64,000 nucleotides of DNA from Micromonospora trifolii (GCF_022229005.1 NZ_JAKKFD010000009.1:62001-126000), one strand, 5' to 3'. Shown: positions 6,723 to 15,603, counted from the first letter of the stretch. Translations and numbers: made by a program. Notes: generated by a model from the letters alone, not told the origin.

Positions 6723-7874
6723 TCACTTCGTGATGGTCCGCCGCACGCCCTGGTGCTCGGCGCAGGCGTTGGACCGACCGCCGGCCAGGCTCACCGAACC
6801 GTCGCGGCACTGCACGAGGTAACCGCGTCCGGCCCAGAACTCCGGTACGCAGTCGAACCAGTCGCACACCTCGGCGGCCGGCTTGCGGATCCGCGTGCCG
6901 CCACAGAAGCCGTACCCCAGTGGGTTCTCCGGCGCCCCGCAGCGCGGGCCCTGGGTGGCGCTGGGCGACGGGCGCGGGGACTTCGTCGGCTTCGGCGGCG
7001 GGGTCTTCAGCGCGAGCGCCGGGCCGGCCGGGCGGATCAGCCCGGGTGCCCCGCTGGTGGTGGGTGCCGGGGTGGCGGCGGCGGCGACCTCCGCGCCACC
7101 TGTCGGGTCGGACGGGTCCGACTCGATCAGCGCCGCCGGCACCAGCAGCGCGATGGCCGCCGCCACCGCGATGGTCCTGCGGCCACCCGGCACCCGCGCG
7201 GAGAACCGGGCCTGCGCCGGGGTGTTCACTGCCGGCCGGAACGGCTTGAGCTGGGCGTGCTCGGCGATCAGCTCGTCGAGTTGGGCGATCACCGCGGCGC
7301 GCTGTTCGATCGCGTCGGCGAAGGCCAGCGTGAGCTTGAACCGGAAGTCCGGCGCGGCGTTGGTGGGCAGCAACAACCCGGAGGTACGCCGCCGGTCCAG
7401 CACCTGGATCAGTGTGACCGGCGCCGCCGGGTCGTGGGCCAGGCCGGTTATCCGGCCGTACGCCCAGTCGCGCCGGCCCCGCCCGCCGAGCAGCACGAGT
7501 CGACGGCTGGTGATCACGGCCATGCCGGCGTCGGTGACGCGTACGCCGTCCGGGCGGCGCGGGCGCAGCGGCCCGGTTCGCGGGGCGACAGCGAGGTCCG
7601 GCGCGGGCAGCACCGTGGTGTGCCGTACCTCGACCAGTTGCGCCGCGGGTAGTGCCCAGAGCACCACCTCGTCGGCGGCCAACTCCAACGCCAGCCCGGC
7701 GCCTGCGGCTGCCGAGCCCTGGAAGTCGGCGGCCAGGGCGCGTAGCCGCCGTAACTCGTCGTCGCGTCGCCGCCACGCCGCCTCAGCGCCGCGGTACGTG
7801 CTGACCCGCCGCACGTTCTGCCGGTGCGCCCACCGGTACCGCCATGTGGAACCCGTCGAATCAGTCTTCGCCAC
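6723..7874 (-). CDS. Single-pass membrane protein with PH-like domain and DUF3761-like tail
   Basis: The 383-residue product has a basic N-terminus (WRYRWAHRQNVRRVSTYRGAEAAW), a PH-like beta-rich region to about residue 215, one membrane helix near 232-252 and a Pro/Thr-rich linker. The C-terminus holds six cysteines and the pattern CRDGSVSL-GGRSNACAEHQGV, close to DUF3761, where cysteines are thought to form disulfides outside the cell. This topology places the PH-like part inside and the Cys-rich domain outside. It is paralogous to the partial gene at 1-874. Function unknown. It is divergent from the gluconokinase gene. Confidence 0.75.
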   Translation of the reverse strand: MAKTDSTGSTWRYRWAHRQNVRRVSTYRGAEAAWRRRDDELRRLRALAADFQGSAAAGAGLALELAADEVVLWALPAAQLVEVRHTTVLPAPDLAVAPRTGPLRPRRPDGVRVTDAGMAVITSRRLVLLGGRGRRDWAYGRITGLAHDPAAPVTLIQVLDRRRTSGLLLPTNAAPDFRFKLTLAFADAIEQRAAVIAQLDELIAEHAQLKPFRPAVNTPAQARFSARVPGGRRTIAVAAAIALLVPAALIESDPSDPTGGAEVAAAATPAPTTSGAPGLIRPAGPALALKTPPPKPTKSPRPSPSATQGPRCGAPENPLGYGFCGGTRIRKPAAEVCDWFDCVPEFWAGRGYLVQCRDGSVSLAGGRSNACAEHQGVRRTITK

Positions 7875-7956
7875 GCCGACCCCTTCGCCGCGCTGGCCAC
7901 CAATCTGGGGGTGTCACGAGGTTTAACAGGTCCGGCGCGGCGCCCGGACACGCCGA

Positions 7957-7975
7957 ATCGGGCGAACTACCCGAT
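7957..7975. promoter_or_regulatory. Inverted repeat upstream of the gluconokinase gene
   Basis: ATCGGG and CCCGAT are separated by 7 bases in the divergent intergenic region, 70 bases before the gluconokinase start. Its position fits an operator for either divergent gene. No regulator is encoded next to it, so the assignment is weak. Confidence 0.3.
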
Positions 7976-8044
7976 CGGCGGAGCAACCAACACGATAGGG
8001 CGATACTCTTGCGTCGATTCACGTTTCCTGAGGGGGTGACGGTC

Positions 8045-9586
8045 GTGCCGGCAGTCACGCTGCCCGGGGTCGTGATCGGGGTCGACATCGGCACCACCAG
8101 CACGAAGGCCGTCGCGTACGACACCGACGGGCGGCAGCTCGGCAGCCACCTGGTCGGCTACCCGCTCGACAACCCGCAGCCCGGCTACGCCGAGCAGGAC
8201 CCGCAGCTCATCCTCGAAGCCGTGTTCAAGTCGATCAGCATGGTCGTGGCCGAGCTGGTCCAGCCGGTGGCCGGGCTGTCGTTCGGCTCCGCCATGCACA
8301 GCCTGATCGGGTTGGACCGGGACGGCAATCCGCTCACCCCTTCGGTGACCTGGGCCGATTCGCGGTCCACCCGGCAGGCCGAGCGGTTGCGGGCGGTGCC
8401 GTCGGGGCTGGCTTTACACCGGCGTACCGGCACGCCGATGCATCCGATGTCACCGCTGCCCAAGTTGCTCTGGTTCGCCGAGCAGGAGCCGAAACTCTTC
8501 GAGCGGGTGACGCACTGGGTGGGCATCAAGGACTGGGTGCTGCTGCGGCTCTGCGGCGCGCTGGTCACCGACCACTCGATCGCCTCGGCCACCGGCCTGC
8601 TCGACATTCACAAGCTGGAGTGGGACCGCGAGGCGCTGACCATCGCCGGCATCACAGCGGAACAGCTCCCGCAGCTCGTCGCCACCACGGCCGTGCTGCC
8701 CAACCTGATCCCGCAGGCCGCGGCCGAGACCGGCCTGCCGGAGCGCACCCCGGTGGTGGTCGGCGCTGGCGACGGACCGCTGGCGAACCTGGGCCTGGGC
8801 GCTGTGCACCCCGGCATGGTGGCCTGCTCGATCGGCACCAGCGGGGCGATGCGGGTGATGGTCGAGCGGCCCGGCGTGGACCCGCTCGGCGGGGTGTTCT
8901 GCTACGCGCTGACCGAGCAGCGTTGGGCGGTCGGTGGCGCGATCAACAACGGCGGCATCGTGCTCAAGTGGGCCGGCGCGGCGCTCGCCCCCGATTTGGG
9001 CGAGCACTCCGAGGAGGACCTGGTCGCCCTGGCGGCCCGCGCGCCGGTCGGTTCGGGTGGGCTCATCATGCTGCCGTACCTGCACAGCGAACGGGCACCG
9101 CACTGGAGCGCCCTGCCGCGCGGCGCGTACGTGGGGTTGACCCACGCACACCGCCGCGAACATCTGGTGCGGGCCGCGTTGGAGGGCGTCTGCCAGCAGC
9201 TCGCGCTGGTGCTCAGCTCGGTGCGCGCGGCCGGCAACGAGGTCCGGGAGGTCCGGGCCGGCGGCGGCTTCGCCCGCAGCGGCCTGTGGCGGCAGATGCT
9301 CGCCGACGCCCTCGGCCTGCCGGTGAGCTTCCCGGCAGCGCACGAGGGGTCGAGCTTCGGCGCCGCGCTGCTCGGCATGGAGGCGCTCGGGCTGATCCCG
9401 AGCATCGACGTCGCCGCCGACCTGGTGCGGATCGAGGAGACGGTCCGTCCCGACCCGGCAGCCGCCGCCACCTACGCGGCGCTGCTGCCGCTCTTCGCCG
9501 AGCTGTACGAGGCCCTCACGCCGACCTTCGCCTCGATCCGTCGGATGGCACCCGGCCTGCCCACCGGACCCCTGCCGCCGACGTGA
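8045..9586 (+). CDS. gntK: Gluconokinase, FGGY family
   Basis: This encodes a 513-residue FGGY sugar kinase that phosphorylates gluconate to 6-phosphogluconate using ATP. The N-terminal phosphate-binding loop reads VIGVDIGTTSTKAVAYD, the catalytic Asp lies in VVGAGDGPLANLG, and RTGTPMHPMSPLPKLLW is typical of gluconokinases rather than xylulokinases. GTG 8045 has GAGGGGG about 8 bases upstream; upstream in-frame codons lack a signal. There is no permease or GntR regulator nearby, so it stands alone. A closely related pentulose kinase cannot be fully excluded. Confidence 0.83.
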   Translation: MPAVTLPGVVIGVDIGTTSTKAVAYDTDGRQLGSHLVGYPLDNPQPGYAEQDPQLILEAVFKSISMVVAELVQPVAGLSFGSAMHSLIGLDRDGNPLTPSVTWADSRSTRQAERLRAVPSGLALHRRTGTPMHPMSPLPKLLWFAEQEPKLFERVTHWVGIKDWVLLRLCGALVTDHSIASATGLLDIHKLEWDREALTIAGITAEQLPQLVATTAVLPNLIPQAAAETGLPERTPVVVGAGDGPLANLGLGAVHPGMVACSIGTSGAMRVMVERPGVDPLGGVFCYALTEQRWAVGGAINNGGIVLKWAGAALAPDLGEHSEEDLVALAARAPVGSGGLIMLPYLHSERAPHWSALPRGAYVGLTHAHRREHLVRAALEGVCQQLALVLSSVRAAGNEVREVRAGGGFARSGLWRQMLADALGLPVSFPAAHEGSSFGAALLGMEALGLIPSIDVAADLVRIEETVRPDPAAAATYAALLPLFAELYEALTPTFASIRRMAPGLPTGPLPPT

Positions 9587-9608
9587 CAGGTGCCGGCTCG
9601 CCGTCGGG

Positions 9609-9893
9609 TCAGGGTGCCTCGACGCCGGCGATCAGGTAGCGCTGCACGTCGGCGTCGAGGATGGCCGCTTCCTGCGCGTCCTCCGGCCCGGAGCCACGGA
9701 ACGCGGCCAACTGCTCCGCGGACTCCCACCGTTCGTAGACGTGGATCCGGCCGGGCTCCAACGGGTCGGCCGCCAGCAGGAAGTCGAGGCAACCTGCTGT
9801 CGCGCGGGCCTGCGCGATGACCGGGCCGCAGCCCGACAGGTAGGCGTCGCGGCTTTCCGGTTCGACATGCAAGCTGCCTGCGATGATCAACAC
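9609..9893 (-). CDS. Antibiotic biosynthesis monooxygenase (ABM) domain protein
   Basis: The 94-residue product has the ABM ferredoxin-like fold: it starts LIIAGSLHVEPESRDAY, has ARATAGCLDFLLAADPLEPGRIHVYERWESAEQLAAF, and ends with a beta-strand motif DVQRYLI. Such proteins act as cofactor-free quinol monooxygenases or small heme-degrading enzymes. GTG 9893 is chosen because GGAGG lies 8 bases upstream. Two abutting 19-bp boxes 36-74 bases upstream of the start suggest repression shared with the locus at 3514-3551. The substrate is unknown. Confidence 0.85.
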   Translation of the reverse strand: MLIIAGSLHVEPESRDAYLSGCGPVIAQARATAGCLDFLLAADPLEPGRIHVYERWESAEQLAAFRGSGPEDAQEAAILDADVQRYLIAGVEAP

Positions 9894-9929
9894 GGTGGGG
9901 CCTCCAGGAGTCGAGGTTGCTGATGAGCA

Positions 9930-9967
9930 TGATGCCTGTGACTCATCATGATGTCTCTGTGTCATCA
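9930..9967. promoter_or_regulatory. Two abutting 19-bp operator-like boxes
   Basis: TGATGCCTGTGACTCATCA (9930-9948) and TGATGTCTCTGTGTCATCA (9949-9967) are direct neighbours with no spacer, both TGATG-N9-CATCA. They sit just upstream of the ABM gene and match the pair at 3514-3551 in unit length, arrangement and core sequence. They probably overlap the ABM promoter. Confidence 0.65.
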
Positions 9968-10050
9968 CCCTCGTCAGGACATCGCCGCCCAGACGGGTGA
10001 CAGGGGTCCCGCCGGCCTCACCCGCCACCAGGGCTTCATATCGTGCAAAC

Positions 10051-11367
10051 GTGAGAAAAAGCGACAAGAGGCGCTCATTTTCCCTGCTGGGGAACTCTGC
10101 CCGCGTACCCCTGAAGTGGCTGTCGGCGGCGGTCGCGCTCGCGGTGGTCGCGACGACCGGGCCGGCCACCGCGGACGGCCCGGGACGCGAGCCCGCCGCG
10201 GAGAGCCACGAGCCCGGGGTGGACCCGACGCCGGAGCGCCCGCCGACCAGCGAGGTGTCCTGGCTGTCGTTTCCCGGCGGGGTGTTCGCTGTCGACTCGC
10301 TCGGGCACACCGTGCGCTACCGCGCCTGCGACGGCGACACCGGTCGGGTCGCCGACCCGACCATGCGGGTCGCCGCCGGGGTGGCCAGCGGCGCAGTCGT
10401 CGTCGGAGGGACTGCCTACCGCTACCGGGTGCCGTTGGTCGGGCGCAGCGAGGGCACGCTGGAGGTGATCCAGCGGCACCGCCCGCCGACGACGCTGACC
10501 GGTGTGGTGGTCACCAGCCCGCAGCCACCCACCGACCCGGTCGCCGGGGCCCGGCTGTTCCCGCTCAGCGGGCAGCTCGCCCGGGTGGTCGCCGACGCGA
10601 GCCTCAACCCGGCCGGGGTCACCGTCCGCGACCTGTCCGGCCGCTACGGCGACCAGCAGATCGCCGTCAACGGATCGTTGCGCCCCAAGGCGGCCAGCGT
10701 CATCAAACTGTGGATCCTCGTCGAGCTGCTGCGTCGCGTCGACTGTGGACAGGTCTTCCTCGACGACGGGGTACTGGTCACCCCGGAGGACGTGGTCGGC
10801 GGCACCGGTCAACTGCAGTTCGAGACGTTCCCACAGGTGGTCACAGTGCGCCGACTCGCGCAGTACCTGATCAAGTACAGCGACAACGTGGCCGCGAACG
10901 TGCTGATCACCTACCTGGGTGGGTTCGCCCCGGTCAACGCGCTGATCGACTCGATGAACCAACGCTCCACCATCCTGGCCCGCCGGATGCTCGACAGCGC
11001 TGCGGCGCAACGCGGCGAGGAGAACTACACGAGCCCGGACGACGTGGTTACACTGCTCGGCGCGGTCTGGGACGGCGAGATCCTCACCCCCGCCTCCCGC
11101 GACCTGATGATCGGGTTCATGCGGGAACAGACCCTGAACACGAAGATCCCGGCCGCGTTGCCACCGGGCGTGCCGGTCGCCCACAAGACCGGTGACCTGC
11201 CGGACGCCTCACACGACGTCGGCTACTACCTGATCCCCGGCACCGAGACGGCCGTCGCGTTCCTCACCGCCGGCCCCATGGCCACCGGCGACGAGACGGT
11301 CCGGCGGATGGCCCGCACCGTCTACGACTTCCTGGTCACCCCGGTCGACGGGGCGGTCGAGGAGTGA
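10051..11367 (+). CDS. Secreted serine hydrolase, class A beta-lactamase-like
   Basis: From GTG 10051 the 438-residue product has a basic N-terminus (RKSDKRR), a hydrophobic core and a likely signal cleavage near PATA-DG. After a beta-rich segment (about residues 65-150), the serine hydrolase domain carries the class A beta-lactamase set: Ser216-x-x-Lys219 (SVIK), Ser277-Asp278-Asn279 and Lys379-Thr-Gly (KTG). A clear omega-loop ExxLN is not visible, and the long N-terminal segment is unlike classical beta-lactamases, so it may be a penicillin-interactive or other hydrolase. No SD sequence is obvious at the start. It converges on the gene at 11375. Confidence 0.78.
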   Translation: MRKSDKRRSFSLLGNSARVPLKWLSAAVALAVVATTGPATADGPGREPAAESHEPGVDPTPERPPTSEVSWLSFPGGVFAVDSLGHTVRYRACDGDTGRVADPTMRVAAGVASGAVVVGGTAYRYRVPLVGRSEGTLEVIQRHRPPTTLTGVVVTSPQPPTDPVAGARLFPLSGQLARVVADASLNPAGVTVRDLSGRYGDQQIAVNGSLRPKAASVIKLWILVELLRRVDCGQVFLDDGVLVTPEDVVGGTGQLQFETFPQVVTVRRLAQYLIKYSDNVAANVLITYLGGFAPVNALIDSMNQRSTILARRMLDSAAAQRGEENYTSPDDVVTLLGAVWDGEILTPASRDLMIGFMREQTLNTKIPAALPPGVPVAHKTGDLPDASHDVGYYLIPGTETAVAFLTAGPMATGDETVRRMARTVYDFLVTPVDGAVEE

Positions 11368-11374
11368 GCCGACC

Positions 11375-12145
11375 TCAGGCGCCGGGAATGTTCGCCGGCG
11401 GGTCCTCGCCCACCAGGTCGGCCGCCGGCGGGTCCGCCGACACCGGCAGCCCGAAGTCCGAGTACGTCAGATCGAGCTGGGCGGTCTGCGACTGCTCGCT
11501 GGCCAACTCGATCCGGTAGCGGACCAGCCGACCCTGCTCGTCCACGGCCGCGGTGAACGGCACCGCACCGGCCCGCTCCCCGAGCACACTGCCGACGCCG
11601 CTGCCCAGCACCGCGCCGCTCTGGCGCAGATCCAGCGTGCCCGCGTACTCCCGCTCGCCGGTCAGCCGAACCCCCGCCGGCGCGCCCAACGTGCTGGCCA
11701 GCCGGGTGTTGTCCAGGCCCTGCTTGGCCGCCGGCGCGCCCGGGGCGCCGACGTGCCACCAGGTCTTGCCGTCCCAGACCGGCACACGGCGGTCCGGGGC
11801 GGTGACCCGCACGTACACGTCCGGCCCGGTGGTCAACCGCTCGATCTTCACCACACCGCTGGGCACCTTCAGCGAAGTGGTCTCCAGACCACGCTTCGCC
11901 TTCGGGTCCCACAGCAGCACAGTGGCGTCGCCGTCCGTACCGCCGGTGCCGACTGTCAGCTTGTACGCCTGCTCGTCGGCCTTCGCGGCTGCGGCCTTCA
12001 GCACACCGACCGGGTCGGTGCTCGCCGACGCCGCCGGACGACCCGCGTCCGGTTCGTCGTCGCCGGCGGCGACCATCGCCCACGCCCCGGCGCCGACAGC
12101 CACCACGAGCACGGCGACAGCGGCGATCAGCTTCGGTTTCTGCAC
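11375..12145 (-). CDS. Exported or membrane-anchored protein, possibly LppX/LprG-like fold
   Basis: The product (256 residues) starts with a short basic segment and one hydrophobic helix (LIAAVAVLVVAVGAGAWAM), followed by an acidic, extracytoplasmic region. DPVGVLKAAAAKADEQAYKLTV and the later repeated beta-strand pattern recall LppX/LprG-type lipid-binding proteins, but there is no lipobox cysteine. GTG 12145 has GGGGGAG at six bases; the ATG six bases upstream is too close to that signal. It follows the TipAL-type regulator gene on the same strand, separated by a stem-loop. Function unassigned. Confidence 0.65.
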   Translation of the reverse strand: MQKPKLIAAVAVLVVAVGAGAWAMVAAGDDEPDAGRPAASASTDPVGVLKAAAAKADEQAYKLTVGTGGTDGDATVLLWDPKAKRGLETTSLKVPSGVVKIERLTTGPDVYVRVTAPDRRVPVWDGKTWWHVGAPGAPAAKQGLDNTRLASTLGAPAGVRLTGEREYAGTLDLRQSGAVLGSGVGSVLGERAGAVPFTAAVDEQGRLVRYRIELASEQSQTAQLDLTYSDFGLPVSADPPAADLVGEDPPANIPGA

Positions 12146-12163
12146 TGTCATCTCCCCCGGGCG

Positions 12164-12194
12164 GTGCGGTCCGGCCAGACTAGCCGGACCGCAC
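12164..12194 (-). terminator. Stem-loop after the MerR-family gene
   Basis: GTGCGGTCCGGC and its perfect complement flank a 7-base loop, immediately downstream of the regulator stop at 12199. There is no T-run. It probably separates this gene from the downstream exported protein. Confidence 0.5.
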
Positions 12195-12198
12195 CCCG

Positions 12199-12957
12199 TC
12201 ACGCCCGGCTGATCGCGTTGGCGTGGATCGCCTCGTGCAGGTACGCGGCCAGCCCCGGGGCGATGTTCTCGTAGTACGCGGTGAACCGCTCGTCGGCCAG
12301 GTACATGTCGGCCAACCCGGTCTGCATCTCGTACGAGCACTCGTAGAACCAGCGGCTGATCAGCTGCCGGTGCTCCTCGGCCAGCTCCATCGCCTCCGGG
12401 CTGTCCGCCGGCACGCCCGAGGCCAGCACGGCGACGATCCGCCGACCCCAGTCCTCGTTCTCCGCCTTGTGCCGCAGCCAGTCGTCCTTGGTGTAGCTGG
12501 CGGCCCGCCGGTTCGACTCCCGGTACGCGTCGGTGTCACCCCACCGCCGCTCCGCCTCGGCCTGGTGCTCCTCCGGGTCGACGTCACCGAAGACCTCGAA
12601 CCGCTCCTCCGGCGTGAGTTGGATGTTCATCTTGCTCGCCTCCATCGCGAACTCGATCGCCGTGACCATCTCCTGCAACCGCTTGAGCCGTACCGTCAGC
12701 AGTTCGTGCTGCCGGCGCAGATGCGCGGCCGGGTCGGCCGCCGGGTCGTCGATGATCGCGGTGATCTCCTCAAGCGGGAAACCAAGCTCCCGGTAGTACA
12801 GGACGAGTTGCAGCCGTTGCAGGTCCGCGTCGTCGTAGCGGCGGTAACCGGCCGAGGTGCGCCCGCTGGGCGAGAGCAACCCGATCTCGTCGTAGTGGTG
12901 CAGCGTCCGCACCGTCACGCCGGCCACCTTCGCAACCTGACCCACCGCGTACGCCAT
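12199..12957 (-). CDS. MerR family regulator, TipAL type
   Basis: The 252-residue product has a MerR winged-helix domain at residues 1-70 (YAVGQVAKVAGVTVRTLHHYDEIGLL, RRYDDADLQRLQLVLYYRELGFPLEEI), a coiled-coil to about 110, and a TipAS domain to the end. TipAS domains bind thiopeptides such as thiostrepton covalently in Streptomyces and trigger activation of the protein's own promoter. A MerR-style promoter is visible upstream at 12981-13011, so autoregulation is likely. The ligand in this organism is unknown, and no thiopeptide cluster is in the window. Confidence 0.9.
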   Translation of the reverse strand: MAYAVGQVAKVAGVTVRTLHHYDEIGLLSPSGRTSAGYRRYDDADLQRLQLVLYYRELGFPLEEITAIIDDPAADPAAHLRRQHELLTVRLKRLQEMVTAIEFAMEASKMNIQLTPEERFEVFGDVDPEEHQAEAERRWGDTDAYRESNRRAASYTKDDWLRHKAENEDWGRRIVAVLASGVPADSPEAMELAEEHRQLISRWFYECSYEMQTGLADMYLADERFTAYYENIAPGLAAYLHEAIHANAISRA

Positions 12958-12980
12958 GGTCCCCCTCCCTTCCGGGAACC

Positions 12981-13011
12981 AGGCTCCTGCCTGCCGTTAC
13001 GTGAGAGTCAA
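12981..13011 (-). promoter_or_regulatory. Candidate MerR-type promoter of the TipAL-like gene
   Basis: TTGACT (13011-13006) is followed by a long 19-base spacer containing CTCACGTAACGGCAG, the kind of long spacer that MerR activators untwist. The -10 position reads GAGCCT, which is a poor match. It sits 24 bases before the start codon. Confidence 0.4.
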
Positions 13012-15263
13012 CTCCGATTCTGACCCACCATCGCGGGGGCGTCCGGCCGCCCGTACAGATAGCCCTGGCCGCGGGGGCAGCCGATCGCGGCGACCGCCTC
13101 GTGCTGACGCTCGGTCTCCACCCCCTCGGCGACCACAGCCAGGTCGAACGCGCCGGCCAGGCGGGTGACCATCTCCACCGTGGCGTACGCCCGGTCGTCG
13201 GTGCCCAGTCGGGCCACGAACGACCTGTCGATCTTCAGCTCGGTGGCCGGGATGCGGTGCAGGTAGCTCAGCGACGAGTAACCGGTGCCGAAGTCGTCGA
13301 TGGCGATCCGGATGCCCAGCTCCCGGAGTTGGTGCAGCCGCTCCAGCACCGCCTCGGTGCCCTCGATCAGCGCCGACTCGGTCAGCTCCAGGGTCAACGC
13401 CCGCGGTGCCAGCCCGGCGGCGCTGGTGGCCGCCGTGACAGTGGCGATCAGGTCCGGCCGGCGCAGGTGCGCGGCGGCGATGTTCACAGCGACTGTCGCC
13501 TCCGGCGCCCGGCCCCGCCAGGTCGCGGCTGCCCGGCACGCCTCGTGGATCACCCAGCGGTCGATCGGCAGGATCAGCCCGGTCTCCTCGGCCAGGGGCA
13601 GGAACTTCGCCGGCGGCAACATCCCCAGCCGAGGATGCCGCCAGCGCACCAGCGCCTCGGCGCTGCGCACCGCGCCGGTGGCCAGGTCGACGATGGGTTG
13701 GAACTCCAGGTGCAGCTGGTCCTCGTCGACAGCGCGGCGCAGGTCGGCGATCAACTCGGCGCGGGAGACGGCCGACTCACGCAACGCCGGCGTGCACGTG
13801 CGGTACGCGGACTTCCCGGCCGCCTTGGCCGCGTACATGGCGATGTCGGCGTCGCGCAGCAGGTCGGTGTGGGAGGCGTGCTGCGGGCCGTACTCGGCGA
13901 TGCCGATGCTCGCCGACGGGTGCACCCCGACGTCCTCCTCGTCGTCGGAGGGCCGCAGCGCGTCCAGCAGCCGCTCGGCGAGCCGTTCGGGTGACACCGG
14001 CCGTTCGCCGTCGACAAGTACCGCGAACTCGTCGCCGCCGAGCCGGGCGATGGTGCCGTCGCCGTTCACGGCGGTGTGCATCCGAGCCGCGAGCCCGGTC
14101 AGCAGGGTGTCGCCGGTGGCGTGCCCGAACCGGTCGTTGACCTGCTTGAAACCGTCCAGGTCGAGCAGCAGCACGGCCACCGGTCGCCCGTCGCGCAGGG
14201 CCAGGCGCAGCCGCCGGTTGAACAACAGCCGGTTGGGCAGCCCGGTGAGTTGGTCGCCGTACGCGAGCCGGCGCAGCCGGGCCACCAACCGGAGGTTCTC
14301 GTTGGCGGCCAACCCCTGCCGGACGGCGAGGGCGGCCAGCAGCACCATCATGGTCACGAACACGAGCTGCGGGGTCTGCCCGGTGGGCCGACGTGCCAGC
14401 ACCACAGCGATGATCGCCCCACCCACCGGCAGGTACGGCAGCGCCACCCGCCACCACGGCGGCAGCGGCGACTCGGCGGTGTCGTCGGTGCCGTCGCAGT
14501 CCGGGGGCGGCGGGTTGCGGGTGGCCAGGCCGATCAGCAGGTAGCTCAATGGCCAGCACAGGTCGATCGGGTGACCGGCGGTGTAGTCGGCGCGGGCGAC
14601 CAACGACACGTAGACGACGTCGGCGACGACCCGCAGCGTGAGGCTCGCCGCCAGGACGGTCATCGGCCGCCACATCGGTCGGGCCGGCCCGGAGACCGCG
14701 ACCAGGATGGTGAGCTGCATCAGGTCGAACATCGGGAAGAGCAGCCCCAGCGTGCGCGCCGGGTCGGCCAGCTCGGCGGCGGCGACCCCCCGGAAGACCA
14801 GCACCCAACCGATCGGCACCAGGGCCAGGGCGACGATCACCCCGTCCAGCAACGTACGGGCCCGCCCGACCGCGGTCCTCGGTGCGGACGGCGAGCTGAG
14901 CAGCGCGGCGGTGCCGGTCAGGATGCCTGCGGTGAACACCACCCCGACCACCGGCGTGTGCGGCAGGTCGTCGCCGACGAGCCGCTGCACCGTCCAGATC
15001 GCCCGGCCGATGGCGGCGAGCGCCATGGTGAGGGCGAGCAGCGTCCAGAACCGGCGCAGCGGCGCCGGATGCCGACGGGAGACCCCGACGCACGCGAGCG
15101 TCGCCCAACCGGCGACCAGCATCGCGCCGATGTCGCTGACCAGCGCGGCGCCGGGCAACGCGGCGACCAGCCAGCCCGCCTCCAGCAGGATGACCGCAGC
15201 CGCGACGAACGCGCCGGCGGGGTTCAGCGTCCCCGCAGCCTGCTTTCCGTCCTGTCGGGACAC
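13008..15263 (-). CDS. Membrane GGDEF-EAL protein (cyclic di-GMP synthesis/degradation)
   Basis: The 751-residue product has eight to ten hydrophobic helices in roughly residues 15-320, a GGDEF domain (about 330-490) and an EAL domain (about 500-745). Intact catalytic motifs are visible: RLGGDEF for diguanylate cyclase activity, and AEALVRW, ELTESAL, IDDFGTGYSSL, LKIDRSF and VVAEGVET for phosphodiesterase activity. The RxxD inhibitory site before GGDEF is replaced by VNGD. GTG 15263 has GGAG five bases upstream, better than the earlier in-frame codons. Which activity dominates in the cell cannot be told from sequence. It stands alone between the TipAL gene and a small zinc-ribbon gene. Confidence 0.9.
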   Translation of the reverse strand: MSRQDGKQAAGTLNPAGAFVAAAVILLEAGWLVAALPGAALVSDIGAMLVAGWATLACVGVSRRHPAPLRRFWTLLALTMALAAIGRAIWTVQRLVGDDLPHTPVVGVVFTAGILTGTAALLSSPSAPRTAVGRARTLLDGVIVALALVPIGWVLVFRGVAAAELADPARTLGLLFPMFDLMQLTILVAVSGPARPMWRPMTVLAASLTLRVVADVVYVSLVARADYTAGHPIDLCWPLSYLLIGLATRNPPPPDCDGTDDTAESPLPPWWRVALPYLPVGGAIIAVVLARRPTGQTPQLVFVTMMVLLAALAVRQGLAANENLRLVARLRRLAYGDQLTGLPNRLLFNRRLRLALRDGRPVAVLLLDLDGFKQVNDRFGHATGDTLLTGLAARMHTAVNGDGTIARLGGDEFAVLVDGERPVSPERLAERLLDALRPSDDEEDVGVHPSASIGIAEYGPQHASHTDLLRDADIAMYAAKAAGKSAYRTCTPALRESAVSRAELIADLRRAVDEDQLHLEFQPIVDLATGAVRSAEALVRWRHPRLGMLPPAKFLPLAEETGLILPIDRWVIHEACRAAATWRGRAPEATVAVNIAAAHLRRPDLIATVTAATSAAGLAPRALTLELTESALIEGTEAVLERLHQLRELGIRIAIDDFGTGYSSLSYLHRIPATELKIDRSFVARLGTDDRAYATVEMVTRLAGAFDLAVVAEGVETERQHEAVAAIGCPRGQGYLYGRPDAPAMVGQNRS

Positions 15264-15603
15264 GGTCGCTCCGGCTCTTTCGTCGTGCGTGCACCCTCGG
15301 CGGCGCCGGTCCACGGCAAACCCCGAAAGCCTAACCAGCGCCCAGAAACGCCGCCAGAGCCGAACGTTCACCCCGCTGCGGCTCCGGCCGTGGGCCCCGG
15401 CCTCCGGACTCGGTCAAGGTCAGCGGCCCGCGGATCGGTTCCAGGGTGAACGGGGCAGTGCGGTGCCGGCCAACGGACGGCGGGCGCGGCGGCGTCTGCG
15501 CCGGCCAGGGGTGCAGGGCGGGCGGGCAACTGTGTGCACGGCCACGTCGGCCGAGGACGTTGGTCGGCCGATCAGCCAGCAGAGGAAGCGTTCCATCGTC
15601 GGG

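Noticed and set aside
9948..11195. Plus-strand frame starting in the tandem operator
   Set aside because: It is the shadow frame of the beta-lactamase-like gene and shows only Arg/Gly/Ala runs.
14076..15449. Long plus-strand frame opposite the GGDEF-EAL gene
   Set aside because: Its translation is a Gln/Arg/Gly/Pro-rich shadow of the real gene, with no start signal.
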